NCBI GenBank assembly: GCA_002278985.1
Contig: NCJP01000045.1
Location: 1-9,137, forward strand
Direction: 5' to 3'
Origin: Erythrobacter sp. 34-65-8
GTDB lineage: Bacteria > Pseudomonadota > Alphaproteobacteria > Sphingomonadales > Sphingomonadaceae
DNA length: 9,137 nt
Made by a program: the position numbers and the translations under genes. Positions 1-5,943 of this stretch are shown in pieces; within the stretch, counting starts at the first letter, position 1; each line of letters begins with the position of its first letter. The notes beneath the pieces were generated by a model, which did not search any database, was not told where the DNA came from, and saw only the letters and a list, made by a program, of their open reading frames with translations.

Positions 1-273
1 ATCGACCTGCCGGTCAACCTCGCGGTGCTTGGTCAGAAGCATCCGGCCATGATCCGCAATCTTTCCCAGCAGGGAGCACGGATCGAGTGCGATGTGAGGC
101 TTGCCCTGATCCAGATGGTGCGGCTGGAATCAGGGTATCTGCCCGAGATCCGGGCCAAGGTTCGCTGGCGGCGAGATTCCCAGTTCGGGCTGGTGTTCGA
201 GGATACCTTCTCGCTCGGCGACTTCGCCCAGATCGCTGCGCGACTGCAAAGTCCTTCGCTGCTGAGCCGTTAA
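1..273 (+). CDS. PilZ domain protein, 3' end only (5' truncated by window edge)
   Basis: The frame is open from base 1 to a TAA at 271-273 and gives the last 90 residues of a protein that starts outside the window. The (D/N)xSxxG signature of PilZ domains is visible as NLSQQG (bases 58-75), followed by ARIECD, a strand VRLALIQMVRL and the closing strands AKVRWRRDSQFGLVFED, typical of the PilZ beta-barrel. The RxxxR half of the cyclic-di-GMP site should lie just before base 1, so nucleotide binding cannot be judged. A GTG at base 25 could serve as a start but would cut the domain, so I treat the gene as truncated. PilZ proteins are usually cyclic-di-GMP receptors acting on motility, exopolysaccharide or cell-cycle partners. 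The next gene begins 60 bases downstream on the same strand, so co-transcription is possible. Confidence 0.85.
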   Translation: MDLPVNLAVLGQKHPAMIRNLSQQGARIECDVRLALIQMVRLESGYLPEIRAKVRWRRDSQFGLVFEDTFSLGDFAQIAARLQSPSLLSR

Positions 274-333
274 CCTTCCGCTTACCATTTTCCTTCACTT
301 GCCGATGACCGGTTTAATCAGGGGCATCGGACT

Positions 334-1929
334 ATGACGAACGCAGGTGGGCTGCCAGCAGTTGAGGGAACAACGGTCGACGTGGCGATCATCGGGGCGG
401 GGCCTGCCGGCCTCACCGCTGGTTACCTCCTGGCCAAAGCTGGCAAGACCGTCGCGATCATCGAGAAGGACGGTACGTACGTCGGCGGGATCAGCCGCAC
501 GGTCGAACATGAAGGCTACCGCTTCGATATCGGCGGGCACCGCTTCTTCTCCAAGTCGCAGCAGGTCGTCGACCTGTGGAACGAGATTCTGCCCGACGAT
601 TTCATCCAGCGCCCGCGGATGAGCCGCATCTATTACGAGGGCAAGTTCTACAGCTATCCGCTGCGTGCCTTCGAGGCGCTGTGGAACCTTGGCGTGTGGC
701 GCTCGACCCTCTGCATGGTGAGCTACCTGCGCTACAAGCTGTTCCCGGTCCGCACCGTCAAGAGCTTCGAGGACTGGACCACCAACCAGTTCGGCCAGAA
801 ACTCTATTCGATCTTCTTCAAGACCTACACCGAGAAAGTGTGGGGCATGCCCTGCAACGAGATGAGCGCCGACTGGGCTGCCCAGCGGATCAAGGGCCTC
901 TCGCTCTGGGGCGCGGTGACCGACGGGCTCAAGCGCTCGCTGGGCCTCAACAAGCGCCCCAATGACGGGCAGGCGGTCAAGACGCTGCTCGAAACCTTCC
1001 GCTACCCGCGGCTTGGCCCCGGGATGATGTGGGATGCCGCGCGTGACCGGATTGTTGCCAGCGGCAGGGGCCAGGTGCTGATGGGCCATGCGCTCGAGCA
1101 ACTGGCGTCGGATGGCAATGGCGGCTGGCGCATGACGGCCAACGGTCCCGACGGGAAGATCGTGATCAGGGCGGCTCACGCGATCAGCTCCGCCCCGATG
1201 CGTGAGCTGGCTGCGCGCCTCCATCCACTGCCGGATACGACCTGGAACGCTTCGAACCTCAAGTACCGCGATTTTCTGACCGTGGCACTGATGGTCGAAG
1301 GCGAAGACCTGTTTCCCGACAACTGGATCTATATCCACGACAGCAAGGTGAAGGTTGGCCGGGTGCAGAATTTCCGTTCGTGGTCACCGGAAATGGTGCC
1401 GGACGCAGCCATGGCCTGCGTTGGTCTTGAATATTTCTGCTTCGAGGGAGATGGCCTGTGGTCGATGGCCGATGCTGACCTGATCGAACTGGCCAAGCGA
1501 GAAATGGCAATTCTGGGTCTGGTCGATCCGGCGCGCGTGCGCGGCGGTGCCGTTGTGCGGCAGGAAAAGGCCTACCCGGTCTATGATGAAAGCTACGCCG
1601 CCAATGTTTCGGCGATGCGCCATGAGCTGGAAGAGAAGCATCCGACCCTGCACCTCGTTGGGCGCAACGGGATGCACCGCTACAACAATCAGGACCATGC
1701 GATGATGACCGCCATGCTGACGGTAGAGAACATCCTCGCCGGACGGCGTGTTTATGACACCTGGTGTGTCAACGAGGACGCCGAGTACCACGAAGCAGGC
1801 CATGAAGGTGCCGAAGCGGCGCTGCCCGCCCGCGAGGCAGTCACCCCTGACCAGGCGGCAGCGCTCGCGTCGGTGCGTGATGTGCCCGAGCGGATCAGGC
1901 CAGCCGGTCCCGGACGCGAGGCGGCCTAG
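334..1929 (+). CDS. FAD-dependent oxidoreductase (HemY/UDP-galactopyranose mutase-like superfamily)
   Basis: This is a 531-residue flavoprotein. The N-terminal Rossmann dinucleotide site is clear: strand VDVAII, GAGPAG at residues 21-26 and the ribose-binding acid E44 in IIEKD, then GGISRT (51-56) and DIGGHRFF (65-72), as in amine-oxidase/protoporphyrinogen-oxidase-like enzymes. A C-terminal FAD-contacting segment, GRNGMHRYNNQDHAM, lies near 443-457. Members of this family often sit among polysaccharide genes, where the real substrate is mostly unknown. UDP-galactopyranose mutase shares the fold, but its typical C-terminal motif is not evident, so I do not call it glf. The start ATG has AGGGG at 320-324. 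The last ~55 residues are Ala/Glu-rich, unlikely to be core enzyme, and overlap the end of the convergent GT87 gene by 35 bases. Family assignment is firm; the reaction is unknown. Confidence 0.93.
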   Translation: MTNAGGLPAVEGTTVDVAIIGAGPAGLTAGYLLAKAGKTVAIIEKDGTYVGGISRTVEHEGYRFDIGGHRFFSKSQQVVDLWNEILPDDFIQRPRMSRIYYEGKFYSYPLRAFEALWNLGVWRSTLCMVSYLRYKLFPVRTVKSFEDWTTNQFGQKLYSIFFKTYTEKVWGMPCNEMSADWAAQRIKGLSLWGAVTDGLKRSLGLNKRPNDGQAVKTLLETFRYPRLGPGMMWDAARDRIVASGRGQVLMGHALEQLASDGNGGWRMTANGPDGKIVIRAAHAISSAPMRELAARLHPLPDTTWNASNLKYRDFLTVALMVEGEDLFPDNWIYIHDSKVKVGRVQNFRSWSPEMVPDAAMACVGLEYFCFEGDGLWSMADADLIELAKREMAILGLVDPARVRGGAVVRQEKAYPVYDESYAANVSAMRHELEEKHPTLHLVGRNGMHRYNNQDHAMMTAMLTVENILAGRRVYDTWCVNEDAEYHEAGHEGAEAALPAREAVTPDQAAALASVRDVPERIRPAGPGREAA

Positions 1930-3064
1930 ACCCGGCTTCCTTCGGGGCCTGTCGCAGGCACAGGACGAGCAGCAGCAGGCCGGTCAGCGGCACAAAGGGT
2001 TCCGCCGTGAAGAACCACATTCCCGGCAGGGCCATGGCCAGCAGTACAGCATTCCGTTCCGATCGGCGCGCGGGCCCTGCCAGCAGAAACCCTGCCGCAG
2101 CGGTCAGCATCGTGCAGTCGTAAAGAAACGAGTAGGGCGTCACCAGCACGGTCGCGGCAATGGCAGCGGCCGCCTGGATCTCGAACCGCGCAGCGCGGTG
2201 CACCACCAGCACCATCAGCCCCAGCGCCGTTACCGCGAAAACTGCGTGGACCAGCAGGGCGGCCGCCACCGGAAGCTGCTCCACGGCCAAGGCAAAGGCT
2301 GATTGCATCTTGCCCGCGATGATCGTGTCCACCCGCTCTGCGACCATATCGGCCACTTTCCGGCTGCCTGCGAGGAAATCGAGCCAGAGGCGCGGGCCCC
2401 AGAGCACGATCGTCGCCATTACCATTGCCAGCAGGGTGGCAACCGCCGCCTGGATCGCCCGCCAGTCGCGCCGCGCCAGCAGGAACAGTGCCAGCGCCAG
2501 CCCGAGATGGGGCTTGATGGCGAGCACCCCGAACAGGATGCCCGCCAGCACCGGGCGGCGCGGCAGCAGCAGCAAGCCGCCGCCGATCAGGCTGGCGGTC
2601 AGAAAACCGTTCTGGCCGAGCAGGATCGTCTGGCTCGCACCGCCCCAGGCCAGCGTCATGGCAAGTGCGGTCGGCCAGTCGCGCGTGATGTGACGCAGCA
2701 CGATGAACCATGCCGTCATGCCGAGCAGAAGGTAAAGCAGCAGGGCTGTGCCATAAGGCAGCAGGCCAAGCGGAGCGAACAGCAGCAGGGCTGTGGGCGG
2801 ATAGCCGAAGGTCAGCCCGCTCGCCGCCGGTTCACCGATCAGGTGGGCATAATAGGCCTCATGCAAGGGATGATCGTAGACCAGCGAGGGCAGGCATTCG
2901 AGGGCGCGAACGCCGGCCGCCCAGACGGTCGCGAAGTCGGTGACGACGACATCGCCGTCGGGCGAAAAGGGCCAGCGGCCGACGCTGGTCAGATAGGCGA
3001 ACATGGCGCAGGTGCCTAGTGCGAGCACGGCCCAGTAGATCCGGCCGATTGTCCTGTCGCCCAC
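1895..3064 (-). CDS. GT87 / DUF2029 family membrane glycosyltransferase
   Basis: This is a 389-residue polytopic inner-membrane protein of the GT-C fold family GT87 (DUF2029), whose known members move mannose or similar sugars from polyprenyl-phosphate donors on the periplasmic side. Visible family features are TDFATVWAAG (residues 42-51) with the probable catalytic Asp43 in the first extracellular loop, LVYDH (61-65), GYPPTALLLFAPLGLLPYG (87-105), GQNGFLTA (150-157) and IKPHLGL (183-189), then repeated hydrophobic helices. I chose GTG at 3064 because GCAGGGGGGAC sits 6 bases upstream and TM1 follows at once. The open frame runs back to 3706, but that part is antisense to gtrA and is Arg/Gln-rich shadow. 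The gene diverges from gtrA and converges on the oxidoreductase, overlapping it by 35 bases. No clear promoter was seen. The acceptor is unknown. Confidence 0.9.
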   Translation of the reverse strand: MGDRTIGRIYWAVLALGTCAMFAYLTSVGRWPFSPDGDVVVTDFATVWAAGVRALECLPSLVYDHPLHEAYYAHLIGEPAASGLTFGYPPTALLLFAPLGLLPYGTALLLYLLLGMTAWFIVLRHITRDWPTALAMTLAWGGASQTILLGQNGFLTASLIGGGLLLLPRRPVLAGILFGVLAIKPHLGLALALFLLARRDWRAIQAAVATLLAMVMATIVLWGPRLWLDFLAGSRKVADMVAERVDTIIAGKMQSAFALAVEQLPVAAALLVHAVFAVTALGLMVLVVHRAARFEIQAAAAIAATVLVTPYSFLYDCTMLTAAAGFLLAGPARRSERNAVLLAMALPGMWFFTAEPFVPLTGLLLLVLCLRQAPKEAGSRPPRVRDRLA

Positions 3065-3169
3065 CCTGTCGTCCCCCCTGCTGTCCACGACTTGCCCGCA
3101 GCCTCCCTTGCTCGAAAATCGCCCGAAAGCTCCCGGAAACGGCTTTCCAGCCACTCGCGTAACCGCCTG

Positions 3170-3198
3170 TTGACGCTTTGTTAACCGGAAACGGCAAT
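3170..3198 (+). promoter_or_regulatory. Putative sigma70-like promoter of the gtrA operon
   Basis: TTGACG (3170-3175) is followed after 17 bases by GGCAAT (3193-3198). The -35 matches five of six consensus bases; the -10 matches only the last three. The predicted transcript would start near 3205, about 25 bases before the GTG start of gtrA, leaving room for the ribosome binding site at 3216-3225. The same -10 core (GCAAT) at the same 17-base spacing occurs in the P450 promoter of this window, which supports both calls. Inferred from sequence only. Confidence 0.45.
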
Positions 3199-3212
3199 GA
3201 ACCGGTAACGGC
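3183..3212 (+). repeat. Tandem direct repeat in the gtrA promoter region
   Basis: AACCGGAAACGGC (3183-3195) and AACCGGTAACGGC (3200-3212) agree at 12 of 13 bases, with starts 17 bases apart. A third, shorter copy, CCGGAAACGGC, lies at 3133-3143. The repeats cover the spacer, the -10 and the likely start of transcription of the gtrA promoter, so they could be an operator for an unidentified regulator. They may also be chance in a GC-rich region. Confidence 0.5.
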
Positions 3213-3229
3213 GTTGCAGGGGGACCCGA

Positions 3230-3640
3230 GTGCACCAGCTTCTTACCCGCATGACGGATTTGCGCCTGCTGCGCTATGGCCTGGCAAGTGTCGCCGCACT
3301 GGCGGTCGACATGGGCCTTTTCCTGCTCCTGCTCGCGGCCGGCCTTGCTGCCGCACCGGCCTCCGCGCTGGGTTATTCGCTTGGTATCGTGACGCACTGG
3401 CTGATCTCCAGCCGGGCGGTGTTTGTCGGCCGGGTGGCTGAGCGCGGCCCGGACCGGACCCGGCAGAAAGCGCTGTTTGTCGGTTCGGCCCTGGTCGGGC
3501 TGGCGCTGACCACCGCGATCGTCGGTGCAGGCGAACTGGCGGGATTCGATCCGCGCCTTGCCAAGATCTTGGCCATCGCGATCAGCTTTGCGGCCACCTG
3601 GCTGTTGCGCAGCCGGATCGTGTTCCGGGCAACCGGGTAA
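3230..3640 (+). CDS. GtrA-family small membrane protein (probable polyprenyl-phosphate-sugar translocation)
   Basis: This 136-residue protein has four predicted membrane helices and the usual GtrA layout: an N-terminal LLRYGLASVAALAVDMGLFL, a second helix ending in THWLISSRAVF, and a C-terminal SFAATWLLRSRIVFR, which matches the conserved end of the family. GtrA proteins are thought to flip undecaprenyl- or polyprenyl-phosphate-linked sugars across the inner membrane, as in O-antigen glucosylation, teichoic acid and arabinogalactan pathways. The start is GTG at 3230 with GCAGGGGGAC at 3216-3225, close to ideal; an ATG at 3251 has nothing comparable. The STT3-like gene begins 11 bases after the stop, so the two are almost certainly one operon and the latter is a natural user of the flipped lipid-sugar. 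Length is typical for the family. Confidence 0.93.
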   Translation: MHQLLTRMTDLRLLRYGLASVAALAVDMGLFLLLLAAGLAAAPASALGYSLGIVTHWLISSRAVFVGRVAERGPDRTRQKALFVGSALVGLALTTAIVGAGELAGFDPRLAKILAIAISFAATWLLRSRIVFRATG

Positions 3641-3651
3641 CAGTTCCCCTG

Positions 3652-5409
3652 ATGACCGGCGCGCTCTCCAGCGACAAAACCACTGGCCGCACCGTGTTGC
3701 TGGCATGGCTCATCCTGTCCGCCATCCTGACAATCACCGCAGCCTCCCGCATCATGTCAGGGCAATTGCCCGACCCCGACGACGCCTTGCGGTTGGTGCA
3801 GGTGCGCGACCTGATTGGCGGGCAGGGCTGGTTCGACATGGTCCAGTACCGGATCGACCCGCCCACGGGCACCCCGATGCACTGGTCCCGGCTGGTGGAC
3901 ATTCCCTTGCTCACCGTGACGCTCCTGCTCGGTGAAGGGGCGGCGCTGGTGATCGTACCCTTGCTGACGCTGGGCGCGGTGCTGTGGTGCGTCGGCAAGC
4001 TCGCAGCGCGGCTGTGCGGCGGCGAGGTGGTCTTGTTTGCCTGCCTGGTCTGCGGGTTCATCCCCGCCCTGCTCATGCAGCTCCAGCCAATGCGGATCGA
4101 TCACCATGGCTGGCAGGTTGCCAGTGTTGCGCTGGCCATGCTCGCGATCGCCGGCAGCCATGCCCGGGGCGGCGCGGCTCTGGCCGGAGCGGCCATGGCC
4201 TTCGGGATGTCCGTGTCGCTCGAACTGCTGCCGATCGCCGCGATTCTTGCCGCTGTGCTGGCGGCCCGCTGGTGGCGAAAGCCCCATGCCGCAATCTGGC
4301 TTATCACCTACCTGCAGGTCCTGGCGATCGGACTGGTTGTCCTTTTCCTGGCCACGCGCGGCACAGGTGCGCCCAGCGCATGGTGCGATGCGGTGAGTCC
4401 GCCGCAACTGGTATTCTTTGCCGTGATTGCGCTCGGGGCAACCGGCCTTGCCGCAACAAAGCCGACGCGAGCGGTGATCGCTGCCGGGCTGGCGTTGACC
4501 GGCCTTACCGGGGTGGGCGCCCTGGCCCTGATCGCGCCGCAGTGCCTTGCCCCGCCGTTTGCCGGGCTCGACCCGCTGGTGCGCGACTACTGGTATGTTC
4601 ACATCGCCGAGGGCCAGCCGCTGTGGCAAAGGCCAGCGGCCGAGTTCCTCCCGGCCATGGTGCAGATGGTTGCGGCGCTGGCAGCCTGCGCCATGTTGTG
4701 GCGGCAGAGCACGGGTGCAGCGCGGGTATGGTGGGCCGAACATGCCGCCGTGCTGCTTGGGGCGCTGGTGCTGGGCCTGCTGGTATCCCGTTCGCTCGCG
4801 TTCGCGGCCGTCATTGCGGCCGTTCCGCTGGGATGGCTTGCGGTCCGCCTGCTCGGCAGGATGCGCGCCGCTTCCGGTCTGGGGCTCAGGGGCGCTGCGG
4901 CCCTGATGATCGTACTGGTGCTGGTCCCGAGTGCGCCGGTCACTGTCGCAAACCAGCTGAGTCCGGCAGTCTCCGTGTCCCGCCCGGCCAGTGTTGCCAG
5001 CGCGGCCTGCGATGTCCGTGACCGGGCGGCTTCGCTCCGCATCCTTCCTCGCGGCGTTGTCTTCGCCCCGCTCGATATGGGGCCGGCTATCCTGCTGGAA
5101 ACCCGGCATGCGGTGGTCGCCACAAGCCACCACCGGGCAGAAGCAGCGATGGCTGATGTGATCCGGGCGTTCATCGCGCCACCGGACCATGCGCGCGCGG
5201 TCGTCGCCAGCCATGGCGCGGATTATCTGGCGCTCTGCACCGATCTGGCGGAACCGGCGCTCTATGCTGCCCGGCATCCGGAAGGGCTGGCTGCGCTGCT
5301 GGCAAGTGACTCGGGACCGAACTGGCTGGAACCGGTGGACGCGCTTTCGACCCCGGAGTTCCGTGTCTATCGCGTCAGGCTGGACGAAACACCATCGCCA
5401 CCCCGTTGA
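3652..5409 (+). CDS. Large GT-C membrane protein with STT3-like motifs (putative oligosaccharyl/glycosyl transferase)
   Basis: This is a 585-residue protein: one N-terminal helix (about 14-33), a large first loop, roughly ten more hydrophobic helices up to about 425, and a soluble, probably periplasmic C-terminal domain. The first loop has DPDDALRLVQVRDLI (41-55), WFD (60-62), HWSR (77-80) and Asp83. A second acidic motif, RIDHHGWQ (148-155), resembles the DHH motif of archaeal/eukaryotic STT3 oligosaccharyltransferases. In the C-terminal domain LDMGPAIL (474-481) followed by SHHR (492-495) occupies the place of the STT3 WWDYG segment, though the motif itself is absent. Cys453 and Cys529 could form a disulfide. 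Related proteins in alphaproteobacteria are mostly annotated as hypothetical. No strong ribosome binding site precedes the ATG, consistent with coupling to gtrA. The family link is motif-based inference; the coding call is firm. It overlaps msrB tail to tail by 35 bases. Confidence 0.85.
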   Translation: MTGALSSDKTTGRTVLLAWLILSAILTITAASRIMSGQLPDPDDALRLVQVRDLIGGQGWFDMVQYRIDPPTGTPMHWSRLVDIPLLTVTLLLGEGAALVIVPLLTLGAVLWCVGKLAARLCGGEVVLFACLVCGFIPALLMQLQPMRIDHHGWQVASVALAMLAIAGSHARGGAALAGAAMAFGMSVSLELLPIAAILAAVLAARWWRKPHAAIWLITYLQVLAIGLVVLFLATRGTGAPSAWCDAVSPPQLVFFAVIALGATGLAATKPTRAVIAAGLALTGLTGVGALALIAPQCLAPPFAGLDPLVRDYWYVHIAEGQPLWQRPAAEFLPAMVQMVAALAACAMLWRQSTGAARVWWAEHAAVLLGALVLGLLVSRSLAFAAVIAAVPLGWLAVRLLGRMRAASGLGLRGAAALMIVLVLVPSAPVTVANQLSPAVSVSRPASVASAACDVRDRAASLRILPRGVVFAPLDMGPAILLETRHAVVATSHHRAEAAMADVIRAFIAPPDHARAVVASHGADYLALCTDLAEPALYAARHPEGLAALLASDSGPNWLEPVDALSTPEFRVYRVRLDETPSPPR

Positions 5410-5875
5410 TGCAGTGCCGTTTGCCGGTCGGGCGGGGGCCATCGTTGAAGATGTGCCCCAGGTGCCCGCCGCAGTCGGCGCAATGGACTTCGGTGCGGGG
5501 CAAGCCGATCTTGTAATCGGTCGAGGTGCCAACCGCGCCGGGCAGGGCCCGCCAGAAACTGGGCCAGCCGGTGCCGCTATCGTATTTCACCGCCGAGGCA
5601 TAAAGCGCATTGCCGCAACCGGCGCAGTGGAAGGTACCCTTGCGCTTTTCCTTGTCGAGCGGCGAGGAGTATGACCGCTCGGTGCCCGCCTGCCGCAGGA
5701 TGCGGTATTGTTCTCCGGTCAGCTTGCGCTTCCATTCGGCATCGCTGAACCTGACCGGGAATTCCTTCGCTTCCGCCCGGTCGATCCCGCATCCGGCAAG
5801 AACGACCGCACCGCTGCCTAGTCCGAGCCAGCCGAGCAAGCGGCGCCGAGTCGTGATAGTCGGGCGTGTGGTCAT
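5375..5875 (-). CDS. msrB: Peptide-methionine (R)-S-oxide reductase, probable Tat-exported lipoprotein
   Basis: This 166-residue protein reduces the R-sulfoxide of methionine in proteins. The N-terminus has a twin-arginine motif, TRRRLLG (9-15), a hydrophobic stretch and a lipobox LAGC (26-29), so the enzyme is likely exported by Tat and lipid-anchored at Cys29, acting in the periplasm. The MsrB domain runs from about 43 to 164: zinc cysteines in CAGC (84-87) and CADC (132-135), SGTGWPSF (100-107), HLGHIFNDGP (138-147) and the catalytic Cys155 in RHCIN. Thr102 stands where many MsrBs carry the resolving Cys (SGCGWPSF), so recycling must use another cysteine or direct reduction. The ATG at 5875 has GAGGAAG at 5882-5888. 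It lies 68 bases downstream of the P450 on the same strand, with a hairpin in between. Confidence 0.97.
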   Translation of the reverse strand: MTTRPTITTRRRLLGWLGLGSGAVVLAGCGIDRAEAKEFPVRFSDAEWKRKLTGEQYRILRQAGTERSYSSPLDKEKRKGTFHCAGCGNALYASAVKYDSGTGWPSFWRALPGAVGTSTDYKIGLPRTEVHCADCGGHLGHIFNDGPRPTGKRHCINGVAMVFRPA

Positions 5876-5884
5876 GATCGGCTT

Positions 5885-5918
5885 CCTCGCGGCGTGTCTT
5901 ACCAGATACGCGGCGAGG
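5885..5918 (-). promoter_or_regulatory. Imperfect 11-bp hairpin overlapping the msrB ribosome binding site
   Basis: On the msrB strand CCTCGCCGCGT, a 12-base loop ATCTGGTAAGAC and ACGCCGCGAGG form a stem with ten of eleven pairs and one central C-C mismatch. The 3' arm contains the GAGG of the msrB Shine-Dalgarno (5885-5888), so in RNA it would hide part of the ribosome binding site. No T-run follows on either strand, so it is not an intrinsic terminator. Translational control, transcript processing between the P450 and msrB, or a protein-binding palindrome are all possible. Confidence 0.55.
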
Positions 5919-5943
5919 CGGGCAAAGGTTTCGTTTCCCAGGT

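Noticed and set aside
270..286. Possible CtrA site (TTAACC...TTACC)
   Set aside because: The spacing and second half-site do not fit TTAA-N7-TTAA, and the first half overlaps the PilZ stop codon. Another TTAACC at 3181 has no partner.
313..318. TTTAAT as a -10 box for the oxidoreductase
   Set aside because: It has no -35 partner, and a start of transcription there would fall beyond the ribosome binding site at 320-324.
302..330. CCGATG/CATCGG inverted repeat around the oxidoreductase ribosome binding site
   Set aside because: Only six pairs with a 17-base loop; too weak to claim regulation.
295..1338. 347-codon open frame on the minus strand
   Set aside because: It is antisense to the oxidoreductase, His/Arg/Pro-rich with no recognisable domain, and explained by the high-GC codon pattern of the real gene.
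1931..1946. CCCG/CGGG hairpin after the oxidoreductase stop as a terminator
   Set aside because: A four-pair stem without a T-run, inside the GT87 coding sequence.
3065..3706. ~210-residue N-terminal extension of the GT87 reading frame
   Set aside because: It crosses the divergent promoter and gtrA in antisense, is Gln/Arg-rich, and a GTG with a strong ribosome binding site at 3064 gives a normal GT87 length.
3757..5532. 591-codon open frame on the minus strand
   Set aside because: It lies antisense to the STT3-like gene with Arg/Gln/Gly/His-rich, non-globular composition, while the + frame shows membrane helices and conserved motifs.
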